Source: Verpa conica (lineage: Eukaryota > Ascomycota > Pezizomycetes > Pezizales > Morchellaceae). From it: a stretch of 64,000 nucleotides of DNA. The position numbers and the translations under genes are program-made. Positions 25,885-38,332 of the stretch are shown piece after piece; positions within the stretch are counted from its first letter, which is position 1; each line of letters starts with the position of its first letter. The stretch spans positions 1,054,001-1,118,000 of the forward strand of contig JAUFSD010000002.1 in the NCBI GenBank assembly GCA_033030425.1. The letters run 5' to 3'. The notes under the pieces were generated by a model, which worked only from the letters and a program-made list of their open reading frames with translations, searched no databases and was not told the origin of the DNA.

Positions 25885-28652
25885 CTAAGTAGATTTAGAG
25901 TCGCCCAATTCGTATTCATCCTCTGTGTCAACCTTTTCAAGGCTATATTCAAAATCCACATCGACCTTCTTATTGTCTGGAGGTAGTAGGGAAAGGTCTG
26001 GAACGTCTAGATGGAAGAATGGCGTGTCGTTTGAAATCAAGGCAGCCCAGTGCTTGTGCTCATCATCCCCACCTCTTTCCTCATTGTTGAGATCGTACTC
26101 ATCTTTTGTCCGGAAGCGTTTGTCCTTAAAGTCTGTGTTTGTGATGTAACTCTTTACCCTATGCTTAAGGTCATTTGATTCTATACGGTTCTGCTGAGAA
26201 CTAGAGGCAGAATATGACGGACTGCCCGCTACGACAGGTGCAACTTCGGTAAAGTCCTTCATAGGTACCCCAAACCCAAACCCCCCTGCGAGAAGCCCGC
26301 GGCGAACCCAGGGGGATATGATGTTAGCAAAGTGGAACTCGACTTCTCGGTCAGCATATTTGTTGATCTGATGACGAGCATCCACAAGACTCTGAATACC
26401 AGTCGAATCGATTGTGGCCACAGAACTGAAATCGATTACAACGGCTCGCATTATAGGTCGCTTATCGTTTAAGATATCTTCAGGTCTAAAACCAGATCGA
26501 GGACCAGGATCTACTTATATTAGTAATAAGCTCTATGGGGGTGGGAGGGGTTAAGCTATAGTGAACTTACTATTCCAGGGGCGTTCTCCGAGAGTAGCGT
26601 ATGCATTTGGCTTTCCATTTTTTGTTATCCGCTTGGCTTCATCCACAATACAATCGACTTGGCTGGAGGCATTAGGGTAAGTGAAAGACTCAGTAGGGCG
26701 GTAAACAATTACACCAGGCGGTGGATTCTGAATCTCGACATGTGGATTGATTGTCCTTCGGTCGATTGGGACCCAAACATCTTTGGTATTTTTGCCATCA
26801 GATACCTGTAGTTTGCCCAAGAAGTGACCTCGGGGCCGAGCGATACGCCAGAGCAGAAGGCCCAAAGAACCTAACGTAATTCAGAAAAAGCTTCCTCTCA
26901 ACTAATATCTTTGTAAACTTACAGCCAGTTGCGACATAGATGCCGTTTTCAACGTTTGTGAAGATGATGATGAAAACAGCAGCTAAGAAAATAACTGCTT
27001 CAATTGGTTGTACACGCCAGAAGACAACAAGTTGGCGGGGGTGAGTCATTAAATCTCCAACAGCATGGATGATCACACTTCTAAGAGTTAGTATTCAAAA
27101 TAATCTGTAGGAGTAAGAGGTACTCACGCAGCTAAGCCTGCCATAGGAATATAGTAAAAGGCATCTGTGAGTGCATACAATGCTAGAATAACGACAAGTC
27201 CAGTTATTATACCAGCAGCTGGTGTACGAACTCCAGACTTTGATTTGAGTGCGGTGCGTGAGAAAGAGCCAGTGGCTGGATAAGCACCGAAAAAGGTTCC
27301 AATGATGTTCGTAGCACCAATAGCGATGACTTCCTGATTCGGGTTGATTTTGTAATCGTTAATTCTCCCAAAAGCTTTGCCGATGGATATATGCTCAAGC
27401 AATAGGATGATTGTCTTTTAAAACTGTTAGTATATTCACAGGCCGGAATAGATGAGGGAAATACTACTTACAGCAACAGGAATATGTGGCATAATGGCTT
27501 GAACCAGAGGAGTGTCGATCCTCAAAGGACCAACATGTCGGAAGCCTCTAGGAACATCCTTCAAAATCGTGATTCTAGCCTTCCCCTTAGGGTCGTGTCT
27601 TGTGATGAGCCATGACGCGAGAGTAACAATAATGACTACGACGCCATTTCGTGTGACACTCATGAAGAAGAACTTCCTCTTGTGTTGTGGGTATCGTTTG
27701 CTCAGTTTTTTCAGTATCCAACGGATAAAGTACAAGCCGAATAGAGCAGTAAATCCGAAGGCAGCGTCGAGCTTGGCATCGGGCAGGTGTTTTAAAGTAT
27801 TTATTATCACCATATATGACGCATCTCGAGTATTGAATTTCTTCTGAACGCCGATGAGTGCAGGGATCTGGGTTGTTGCAATAGTGAAAGCACTCCCTGT
27901 GACAAATCCAGCAACAGCAGGGGCTAGATAAATACTGTCAGAAAGGTGTTGAAACTAAGGAATGTAGATAGCTAACCAGGAATAAACTCTAGAATAAACC
28001 CAATTCTCAAAAGGCCGATAATAATTGAAATAGCTCCACATATCAAAGCAAGAGCTGAGCCGATTTCTGGAGCTGAATATGTTTCACCATGGATTTCCCT
28101 AACGTGAGTGATAACTTTGGCAACTTCAAGAGTCATCACAGCGACAGGCTAAAGGTCTTTGGTTAAGTTTTAATTAAAAGTTATAGATGGTATTTGGTGC
28201 TTACCCCAATTGTAACATCTTTACTTGTAGCAAAGAAACAGTAGATAAAGACACCGACGAAGCTCGAATATAACCCATATTCAGGACCCATGAACGCAAG
28301 AAGAGCATAACTCATTGACTGCGGAACAACTACAGCTCCAACAGTAAGACCAGCAATAACCTACTATAATTGAGTAATTTATCTTTTAGACCAAAATTCT
28401 ACTGAAAAAAAAACTCACATCTCCAGTAAACCAGGTCGGATTGTAGCGATGGATCCAGGTGGCAATTGGAAAAAGGGATTTGACATAGTAAAGAAGCTGG
28501 CCAGGAATATCAGAAAAAGTTGTAGAGACCCAGTCTCTTACAGAGATTGTTCGGTCTTGGAAGTCGGCAGCATCGGCAAGATGAGGAGCATTTTGGGGGT
28601 ATTCGTAGACATCTTCACCCGACGTGGCAATCTTGTCATCGTGTTTAGACAT
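25885..28652 (-). CDS. SulP-family sulfate permease with STAS domain
   Basis: This is a plasma-membrane sulfate transporter, the first step of sulfur assimilation, of the fungal SUL1/SUL2 (Neurospora cys-14 type) group. Exons on the minus strand, 5' to 3': 28419-28652, 28205-28360, 27977-28148, 27472-27923, 27128-27414, 26923-27080, 26571-26870 and 25885-26510, giving about 794 residues. The start MSKHDDKIATSGEDVYEY leads into a cytoplasmic segment. The SulP core follows with many hydrophobic helices and the family stretch VVVPQSMSYALLAFMGPEYG. The C-terminal cytoplasmic STAS domain contains IDFSSVATIDSTGIQSLVDA. The last ~90 residues are charged and Ser-rich. All seven introns keep frame. 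The promoter region shows no Cys3/MetR-type site that I can point to. Which sulfate transporter paralogue it is cannot be decided here. Confidence 0.94.
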
Positions 28653-31600
28653 TGTGGATAAATTTTGAAGGCAGGGCTCAAGCTAACAGCTTCCTTATCT
28701 ACTAGAGGATGAAAGATGGAACCACAGAGAAAAAGAGGAAGAATCATTATCTCTTATATAGTAGATTTACATGCAGGACTTGAACCACTGACAAGACACG
28801 AGAGCAGTAGATAGGACGGCATGAGGACCACAGTGGCCAATAACTGCAAGAATTACCGGTGAAAGGTGTCGTATCATCAAAATACATACCCTAACGGAGG
28901 TTGATCTTCCTCTAACACCGATCACAAGTACAACCCCCTTAGAGGTATAGTCATCCCGCTAGTGCCCCGAGATCCTTGCACGCCACTGTCAATCTATCGC
29001 AGGAGAGCCCAAACTTTATTTTAGCCTGTGGGGTCATCTCCGTTTTAACGAAGCGAGGGTGCGAGGGGGGGGAGCAGATAGAGCCATGGTAGATAGTAAT
29101 CTGTGGTAGATGCAGGTTGAAGTGCTTCAAAGAACAGGTGGGGTGGTAGCCGGCCGCTGCCTACCCGCATGTAACATTATACGTACAGCATACAATTCAG
29201 GAGTGGAGTGGATACTTCTGACCCCAAACTACCCAGACCACCGGGGATTCAATAATACCGAGTGGGGAAATCAGTAGAGTTCAGGGATTTTACTGGTTTT
29301 TTCGACTGTGGCATACTGCCTGATATCCCACTCAGACGAGATTCTACCAAGGAAAATGATACAGCACTTCAGATAAGCACCTGGTTTACAAAAGTCAATC
29401 TGAAGAAAGAATTTACGGGAATAATCAACCGGCAATACCGAGAGTACTTACCTCGGATTATATTGTATTCCCAAAGCTTGTCATTTCCCAATCCCAAACT
29501 GGCCTTGTGAAACGCTGGGTTTAATACCGACCCCCCTCGCTAGCTCTGATGCTAGCCATGCCAAGCTTGTTATGGAAAGCTTCCTTACCAGTGCAGAAGG
29601 TGTAGCTTAGATTAGAACTGCTTTCCGTTATTTCTCCAAATTCTATTTACAGCTATACAAAAATTTCCTCTTTGGGTCTATGTCGGCTAAGATTCGATTA
29701 GATATATACGTAAACCATGCGCACTGTATTGACTAATATTTTGTATATACGAAAGCCCTCAAAGGAACATTGTTCAGTATCGCCTCACCATGGCCGATTA
29801 TAGTAAACGCAGTAATAATCATAGAAGACGTTGAAACTAGCTTTAAGAATAAGGTTTTTTAAGATCAAGAAAGATCTTAATACCCCTAGACTAGAAGCTG
29901 CTAGCTGCAACGCCTAGTGCGCCGCATAAGAACCGGAAATACGGCAACAAGAGATCAGAATTTTTTTTAACCCCTAACCACTTAGGAACAAATGATCACA
30001 AAAGAAAAAGGAAAAAAATTTCGGCATTTACGTGCCGATAAAAGGCTAAGTCTGTCTTTGACTGAATTCAAGCAATTTGAGTAAAATAAAAACGTACCCA
30101 AATAGGCATTTATATGCCTTATCAAATGTTTACTATACTTGCTCTTTCATCTCTTATATCATGATATATTAAACCAAACTACGTACATATTCAATAATAA
30201 TAAACTTCCCCGAGATATAAAAAAAGACACCCTAGAGGCTCAGGATATCCTATTCGGTCCCCTGAACATGATATTTTTAATCTCTTGCTACTGATTAATC
30301 TACGTACCTTTTCTATAAAATCAAGCCGCTAATTCCTTGATACTACTCTGAGGGTCCGAAATATTTCTATTTATAGTCATTACTTACTAAATACTTTGAG
30401 AAATAGTTTTAGGCGACAAACCTGTGCTTTTAGTTATTTCCTCTTTGAATTCTGATCCTGCACGAGTTACATGAAGTTTTTTAGGTACTACTCTTAATCT
30501 AAATTAGACTATCCAATAGCAAAAAACAGTCTATTATATATATCTAAAGAGATTCGTGCAATAAATACACTCTTCCCCTCTGTTATTGGTGATAAAAGCT
30601 AAGTTAAGCATAAACGTTTATCACTTTAAAGTTTCTACACTATGACAAGATAAATGTTCCCCCCTGCGGAAGAAATTCTCCTTGTGAGATTAGAATGGCT
30701 CCATATACTTATAATTCATTCATTCATGAGATTAGAATAATCACAACATTTAGTAATACATTAATGTCAAGAAATAAAAGAAATAAAAAAACTATAGATG
30801 TTTCTACATAATTACTCTCCAAGTAGCTATCTGTAGACTAGCGCACTCTCTTTTTCCTTGATATCTATAATACGTTACGGACCCAGATATTTATTCCACT
30901 TAAAGTCTACGCGCGGTAGAGCTTTGTAAAACTACAAAGGGTGCGGCAGGGAGAATCCATTAGTCGCAGGTATTTATACTGAACATCTTGAGGGTAAAAT
31001 AGAGAAGGCATTCGATGATACTACCATAAAATAGAGGGCTATAGTCTTAGTTATTAAGGACTCTAATTAAGCCCTATAATAGATTTGGTTCTCCCCCCTT
31101 TTTAGTTTCGCCCCCTCCCACCCACTAATTTACCTAGTTCATGACTAGAGCTATCAAAGATTTCATATTCTTATCTAAGACGTACAATCTAGTTTCTTAA
31201 CAGGCTACGCGTCCCCAAATCCCTATCTCGAGTTTTAGGCTTTGCGACGACGTCTTGTGGTAGATGAAGCCAAGGTCTGGGCACTGCTTGGCAGGATCAG
31301 TTCATCCCATCATTGAGTTAAAAAAATATGAGATATGAGTAGCTACTTCAGTTGCATTATCCCAGATACCAAAAATAGCTTTTATAAGAGCGCTCGTAAT
31401 TAGCGCCCGAATACTTATTATTTACGCTGAATTCTCTAGGCAAATCATATATTATCACTCAAGTTAACCTCCCATAATTCTTTATAAATTCTCCACAGCA
31501 CCTCCCGCAATATGAGAACAAATGTCCCATCACTGTCACTACCACAGATAAGAAATACTCTGCCTCCCATAATCATCCTCTGCTTCTCCCTCTTCACTAT

Positions 31601-32967
31601 TGTTACGCCCCCCCTATGAAGCTACTAAATCGCCTATCGGCAGTTTCATCACTCAGCTGACATACACTAGAGTGCGCAGTCATTGACTCAAAAATCACCA
31701 ACAACTGTCAAAAAAAACCGATTCCCCCAGCGCTAATGATGCTTTCAAAGCGGCACTTGTACTATACGATCGAGGTGATAGCGTCTAATGCAAGCAATAC
31801 AACTCTATTGGATTGAAATATACAAAATAGTGACTTCAGGTACCACTAGCATTCGGGTGTGGAACTCCAGCTCATTGGGCTCATTGCCGTAAGATCGGAT
31901 TGACGTCGGTAAATGTTGCTGAGAGATGTGAGAGCTATGTCAAGAATTGGTGGAGGGTTGGCGGGCATATGAAAATTGATTCTGGGAAAATCAATACCGT
32001 CATCTAAAGTTCTGTGTAGCTGGACATTAGCAGAGTTAGACCCCGGCATGGTTTATATCCGTTAGAAATTACACAATATAAAGGTATACAGGAGAAACTA
32101 GCTATAAGAATATTATAATATTCTTCTAAATTTATGTTAATTTTCGGTCCCGACCGTATTCTTATAGCCAGCTTCTCCCGTAGAAGCAAAACACTTCGGA
32201 CTAAGCTACGGTGGCTCGTATCCACAAAATGCCAAAACACCAAATCTGTGGAGGAGACCCCCAGAGTATAGCTATATAGCTAAGCTAGTATTTTCACTCT
32301 ACTCCTTTACTTTTTTTTTACCAAGGAAAAAATTGCTGTAAATTTCTATTGCCTGTATCAAAGGACTCCTTTTGTTGGTATGGTTGTTGCGGTTGTAATA
32401 AGTTATATGTGGCAAATACCTATCTTGCCTTTTCTATCTTTTGGCATTTGGTAGCTACGAGCCGCCATAAGCTGATGAAAATGATTCTATGCGAAGGCCA
32501 AGCGGCCTTTGTCCAGAGATCACTTAGCCTTATAGCTATTTGCCCGTGAATAAGCAGAATAACTAAGCCCTCTACAGCTCAAAAGGTTTAAATCAGTCGA
32601 AGGGCCGCTTAATTATTTACTACGCATATAATGACAATTGAACCCTTGATATCAAAACTCTAGGAGCATGGCCTATGAATAATCAGTAACTACCGAAGCT
32701 CCTTAGTAGAAAAATTCCAATGAGTCATCACTAAGAGAATACCACAAACAACTAAAAAGACGAAACTAGGAGGTAGTTTTGTCCAGCCTAGAGCTCCCCT
32801 AAACCTCCTGATCGACTATGAGAAGTTCGTGCACGCCCTTATTATGGGGAAAGTACGCTATCCCACTTTAAATGGCAAGAATAATGTTTGAACAAGAAAC
32901 GCAAAACGTCAAAGTTTATACTAGATACACCCGTTTCCACCATATCTATTTCACACGAAAGAACCAT
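28653..32967. other. AT-rich stretch between sulfate permease and RPN2
   Basis: The first ~200 bases are probably the promoter or 5' leader of the permease. The rest, above all 29.6-31.5 kb, is AT-rich with frequent stops. I can support no gene. It contains an inverted repeat at 32091-32178 and a 67-codon open frame at 31846-32049 (minus) with even composition but no known relative, noted as a finding. Confidence 0.45.
32091..32178. repeat. Imperfect 23-bp inverted repeat
   Basis: Arms 32091-32113 (ggagaaactagctataagaa...) and 32156-32178 are inverted copies with two mismatches, separated by 42 bases. The right arm region (ttcggtcc...gtattcttata) recurs in similar form near 58940, which suggests a dispersed repeat family. 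Confidence 0.5.
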
Positions 32968-35900
32968 CTATGACTCCTCGCTATCCGTGTGATATTCGAA
33001 CTCCTCCGGTACAGGCGCATCATCATCGCCTTCATCATCCTCAGCGTTAAGGATGTTCACCGCAGCCGCCGCTCCCCCAGTATTGTCTTGGTTCGCTAAT
33101 GACCCCCCAACCATTTGTCCAGAGCTAGAAGTGGTAGTTGTTTTCCGGGCCTTCAATTCTAGTGGTTGAACCGGCTCATCCGGTGTGCGATCTAACAGCA
33201 GTAGCACCCCACCCGTGGGCTAGAAAGATAAATTAGCAAGTAATCAGATATAAAAGTGTAAGGAGATGATATATACCTTTTTGACTGACTCGTACCTGCC
33301 ATCACTCAGGAAACTGATATACTTCAGCTGCTCGGGTAGTACCCTAGCCATATTCACAACCTCATATCCAACCTTCTCTTTCTCTGCTCTCTTTTTCTTC
33401 TCAACCTCACCATCCTTCTTCTCCCCCTCCCCTTCTTTTTTATCAGTACCCTCTTCTTCAATTTCCATTTTGTCGTCGCTTTCTATAGCGGAAGGTCCTG
33501 GTGTGACAGGTGTAGATGCTGTAGGCTCTGTTTCCATTAAATCTTCACCTCTCGCGGCAGCCTCCTTAGCAGCCTTCTCTTTTTCAGTACGCTTGGCACG
33601 CTGGCGCGCTTTTACTGTTGTAGATAGAACAGCTGTAGCAATCTTCTCCGGGGCCTTTTCCGCAGACTCTTCAATTTTTGGAGGATAGTCGAAAAGAGAA
33701 GGCTTTGTGTTACAATAGAACTTGAAATCAGGGATCTAAAAATCCATTAGTCAAATCACTTAGTACAGCAGAAATAAGGCTTACTTACATTCAACTCTTC
33801 GTCTAAGCCGATCAATCCAGTTGGCACAAAACTCAAACTAAGGAAATGTGTCAACGGGAACCAGTACCAGTACTGTGTGAAAACTGCCATCCCCACAATC
33901 GCAGGGAGGTTTAGACTGCCGGTTTGGGTCTGGAGTCCGATAGTGACGTTTCGCCCACCAGCATCGATAATACCTAGAGCTAGAGCAGCCCCAAATTTGG
34001 CCATAGCATCTTCATGTTTCTCGGCAACCATACTTTCGAAGGTCTTCCGCAAAGAGGCGACCTTAGGATTCATTTGATCATTCTGTTGAACTAAAATCAT
34101 CGCCATTGAAATCAGCGCACCCTGGCGCACGAAATCAGTAGGATCCTTGATCATTGGCTCCAATAGATCAATAGCCTCATCGAGGCCAGTACCAGCACAT
34201 GAAATCCCTAGAGCAAGGGATGCACCGTAACGAACATGAGGGTTGTAGCTTTCGCTCAACAACTCGACGATTCTAGGAACAGCACTTGGTTTTCTAAAAA
34301 GAATAAACCCAAGGCTCATGACAGAAACTCTTCGGACGTCATCATTAACATCGCTTACAGCCACATGCAAGAGTTGTCGAATTGCCTTATTGCTGCCTGT
34401 CCCACAATAAGCTAGCGCAATAGTCATGATACCTCCGTAGCGCAATGTCGCATCAGGATCATCCAACAATGCATTGATTAAATCATCGGCAGCTTCTTGC
34501 TTTCCAAACATTATCAAAGCCATACCGATTGCGATTCCGCGGATAATCTTCTCGTGCTGTGTTTCGTGCGCGTACTGAATCATGTCCTCTAGCGCTCCTG
34601 CATTCCCAGTTCCCAACATGACCAAGCCCATAGCCAACCCAACTGCCTCTCCAGCTATAGCAGAGTCGCTATACAAAACTGACTTAAGCTCTTCGTAGAT
34701 CTGGAGGTTCCCAGTAGCCATACCTGCAACACCGAGACCCAAAGCACCACCATGTTGTACCATCTCATCACCAGTAGCTCCGAATTGCTTTCTTAAGAAG
34801 TCAAGTACGTCTGTGCCGTGATTGGCATAGATTAAGCCTAAGCCATAAAGACTACCGCCCTGAGAATACGGGGAGCCAGTTGAGACACCTTCTTGTGGCA
34901 AATATGGTTCAAGCAATTTCATTCCTTGACTAAGGTTCCCACGGTGGATAACCCCCAAAGCAGCCGTTGCAGTGAATTTAGACCAGTTGACCGCTTTACT
35001 CAGCCATTCTAAGTTCGCTCTAAAAAAACCATCGCTCGTTGTTCCGGCATTCATGAATGCATTCGAGAACGTTACTGCAGTGTGGAAGATGGAGTTTCGG
35101 GCTTCAAGAGAATCTTTAATTTTGTTGAGGATAGTCATATCAGTGTGGTTGTTTCGGTATAAGAACTCTAGTGAAAGCTCAATGCTTTTCGTTCCACGCA
35201 AAATTTGGCGGATCGACCGGTAGTATTTATCAGCCTTAGATATAGAGGTTGTTGGACTTCCACTCCCTCCAAGCAATCGGGTATTTTCATCATCTTCTGT
35301 AGAATCCGTCAACATTGTGTCACCGCCTGTTGTTGCAGCGGTGCTCAACGCATCTGACTCATCAAACTCTGATCCAGGGAGCTCGCTTGCAACCTTTTGA
35401 AGGAACTCTTGGGTAGCGGAGGAGTCTAGGTCAAAGGCAATCTGGTAGGCTACCAAGAGAGATTTTGAATCTTCTTTCTGGACAAGCTCTTGGAGGATTT
35501 TTGCGGCAAGTGAGGTATCGTTAAGATGAATTACGCATTTGCTGATCGAAAAATAATCTGGTGACGCTTGAGCAAGGAAAAGATTGACTAAAAGGCGAAG
35601 AAGCTTTAAGATTACCGGTAAATTAGTTTCCATCACAAGAACTCACTCAGAGAAACAAAAATCATTAAAATAAGGGCAAAAAAACCTTTTCTCTTAGTCC
35701 AATCTCTTGAACAACACCCATAGTTATGTCTAGTACGTAATCCATTAATTCTACTCCGCCATCCTTCTCATCCTCTACTTCCTTAACTTTCCCCTTTCTT
35801 TCTTTGCTTCGCTGACTCGCCAACTTGATACCATCCTCTACAACATCCAGTCGCCTAGCCTCAATAGCAATCCCTATTGCTGGTTTGTAGTCTTCTGTCT

Positions 35901-36597
35901 CATAACACTTTCGGAACATTCGCTCTACAATATCTTGCAGTCTAGGGTCGACCTTTTCGAGGGCTTCTTTCTTAGTAGGGTTTGATGCAGGAAATGATGC
36001 ATCTTCGACTAAAGAGGGCGGTAAGCTAGGAGGAGAAGAGAGGATAGAATCATTGTGGGAGTTGATCAGGATGTATTTGTCGATGCATTTGGCTAGCCAC
36101 TTTAATTAGCTATCAAGGTTCAACAGATTGACCCGAAGGTATGGCAGAGCATAGATGGATATAAATACAGATTATTGTCTCCACATATTCACTTTTAGCA
36201 GTGATATCAAATAGCTTTCCAGCTCCAAGTGCAAAAATCATAGATTCATCATACTCGCCGAGGTGGTAGTAGACCTTGGAAGCTACGAGAGCAGCGAGAT
36301 GGCGTTCAGAAAACTGCTCATCTTCATACAGAACTTCACTATTTATCTCATAATGATTAGTCCTTGATAGTCCCATCAAAAGATTAAGTTTCCCTGATAG
36401 AAGCCATGTGCTCCTAAAGCAAGCACATGCGCAAACGCCAATAGGATTTTAACCAACATTTTCGAAACACTCTCTGCAATCTCAGGCCAGAATTGATTCA
36501 CAAGCTCATCAAGCTTCTGTAAAGCATAGTACCTGAGTTGCTGATCAGGCTCATCCAAAAGACCGATGAGACCGGCGGCGGAACTTAAGCCCGGCAT
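32968..36597 (-). CDS. RPN2: 26S proteasome regulatory subunit Rpn2 (PSMD1)
   Basis: This is the large scaffold subunit of the 19S base, which organises Rpn13 and other receptors on the proteasome. Exons, 5' to 3': 36458-36597, 36169-36338, 35686-36092, 33789-35603, 33277-33735 and 32968-33219, about 1080 residues, a normal length. The start [20 protein letters not shown] and the region [20 protein letters not shown] are diagnostic. Alanine/glycine-rich PC repeats (for example [20 protein letters not shown]) fill about residues 450-790 and form the toroid. A Lys/Glu-rich low-complexity segment follows (about 880-970), as in other fungal Rpn2. The C-terminus ends [13 protein letters not shown], the acidic tail where Rpn13 binds in other species. 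All five introns keep frame. The first donor (gttggt) is weak, but the join [12 protein letters not shown] is conserved. Confidence 0.95.
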
Positions 36598-37109
36598 CCT
36601 AGAGGTCTTCCTTTAGTTCCGATTTATAGCTTTCCAAGAAGTTTTAGAAAGCTTTTGGAGGGAATGACGCTATTGATAAATACTTGGATGATCGGGAGAA
36701 CGATTTGATGATGAGAGGAGGAGGCGGGGTTGATGGAAATGATGATGGTGGATGATGATGGCGGAGGATGGTGGGATCTTGCGCGGGACGCTCGCGTTAG
36801 GCTTTACGCGGCACCTTGAGTCCGCATACGCGGGGTAGCTCTGAGAACGCCAAGACAGTCTTACCCGGCCTATTTGTGTCCCTTTCACAGCTTATCACTC
36901 AACCTGTCTAGCGTAAATGACTATATGAACACATTTTGAGCTAAAGAGAAATCTCCTAAAAAAAATAATTAGACAAAGCTTTAAATAGCTAGTAGTGACA
37001 CCCCAGAAACCACCAGTGGAAGATAATTTTGCTTATTCCAATTACTTATCTAAACGCATCCTAGTTATGCCTAAGTCTTTAGGTTTTAAGATTACTAGAC
37101 CACCAAATA
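36598..37109. promoter_or_regulatory. RPN2 upstream region
   Basis: This is the sequence before the RPN2 start on the minus strand, probably holding its promoter and leader. A purine-rich patch on the plus strand (36700-36780) gives a pyrimidine-rich leader on the coding strand. I find no Rpn4-type PACE element by eye. Confidence 0.35.
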
Positions 37110-37424
37110 TGGAAGCGTAAATCGGTCAAAAGTATTTTTCCCGCCGGTGGTAAATTAAAGTACAAAAACGCTAGATTCCAGCACTTGTGCATGCTATTTT
37201 CACTGAATCCAACACCCTATACTTAAGTTAAAACTAATTTATTAAGACAGGTGCTTAGACATTAGTGATAGTGACTTACCTCTCTAGTGGCTTAGTGACT
37301 TTGCTACCTAATTAAATTAACTAGTGCTAGGAGTGTTTGACATAAGTACAAGGTGGAATCTAGCGTTTTTGTACTTTAATTTACCACCGGTGGGAAAAAT
37401 ACTTTTGACCGATTTACGCTTCCA
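37110..37424. mobile_element. MITE with 71-bp terminal inverted repeats and TA duplication
   Basis: The left arm (37110-37180, tggaagcgtaaatcggtcaa...) and right arm (37354-37424) match as inverted copies at 70 of 71 bases. They enclose a 173-bp AT-rich centre without coding potential. TA flanks both ends (37108-37109 and 37425-37426), the target duplication of Tc1/mariner-type elements. Near-identity of the arms suggests recent insertion or recent gene conversion. Transposition would need a transposase from elsewhere. It sits between RPN2 and the small membrane-protein gene. Confidence 0.88.
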
Positions 37425-37519
37425 TACACCAAATACATCATGAAAAGAAGCCATCTCGCTATATCTGTCGACTCAGTAGATACAAGTACATAATTCTTGA
37501 AAACAATACTTTTAGGCAC

Positions 37520-37652
37520 TGGAATACAGGGTTTTTATACTAGAATTTACCACCAGTAGTAAATCCATAGACTAGCATACTATGGTTTCAAGGATTCACC
37601 ATGTGCTTATGGCCGGCTGTAAATTAAATTTTGACACATTTATGCTTTCATA
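37520..37652. repeat. Decayed relative of the neighbouring MITE
   Basis: Two blocks resemble the right arm of the intact element at 37354-37424. Block 37520-37564 matches its inner half (tggaat...gtttttatactagaattt, then accaccagtag). Block 37629-37652 matches its outer end (tttgacacatttatgctttc). Many point changes separate the copies. It is probably an older insertion of the same family. Confidence 0.5.
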
Positions 37653-37786
37653 ATTAAACCCACATACGCTAAAGCAACAGATTACTCACAAAGAGTATTA
37701 TCAGCTTACAGAAAATATAAACCCAACTCCATATAAACCTTTACTCTCTCAAAACCTACTAAATTATTACACATCCATCGGTTTCG

Positions 37787-38332
37787 TTATTCCCAATCGG
37801 AACAATTCTCGATATCCCTGATAAGTACAGCCTTTTCCTTGCACCTTTTAGCCAATGATCTAAAAACCCTCACCGCAAAATATGACGCAATGACAACTAT
37901 ACAGATAGTGAGTATCATGCCGTATAGGCCAAGCCCAGAACCTGAACTAGCCTGCTCATTGGGTCCATCTATTCAAACATCAAATCAGCTCAATCTCTTG
38001 TATTAATAAACGCTTAATAAGCGGAAGCAGTAACAGAAGCCTCTAAATGCAATATCTTTTTTTTTTTTTTTGAACGTATTAGGGCTATTACCAATGATAA
38101 CTAAAGAAACGGCCCGTTTTAACAACCTTCTAGTTCTATACGCACAGGCCCAAACGTTTGATGTAAGATCCCTAAACTCATCGGAGGAGCTCAAGTAGGG
38201 ACAGCTGGCAGCTTTCGTAAACCAGTTTTCCCCTCCCCCTGGTAGAGCCGTTGGTGTTTGTCCCGACTTGAAGAAACCTGGGAGGATGGAAGAGAGACTC
38301 TCTACAGTACCTTTAGGAGAAATATAAGGCAT
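37787..38332 (-). CDS. Small two-exon single-pass membrane protein, function unknown
   Basis: I do not recognise this family. Two exons, 38092-38332 and 37787-37968, join in phase (att g | at gga) across an intron with a gtaata donor and an ...aatag acceptor; the product is about 140 residues. The start MPYISPKGTVESLSSILPGF leads to a segment with paired cysteines (AASCPYLSSSDEFRDLTS, then VWACAYRTRRLLKR). The second exon begins with a Gly/Ser linker and holds one strongly hydrophobic segment (about residues 97-116, GMILTICIVVIASYFAVRVF), followed by a basic stretch. It ends RDIENCSDWE. The pattern of a helix followed by Arg/Lys suggests a tail-anchored or single-pass protein with a short cytosolic tail. 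The intron contains a long T tract on the plus strand. Evidence is structural only; a chance arrangement is possible but unlikely given phase, splice sites and the hydrophobic helix. Confidence 0.6.

Noticed and set aside
28765..28800. tRNA-like string (minus strand gtggttcaagtcctgc)
   Set aside because: The T-arm bases do not pair properly and no cloverleaf forms around it.
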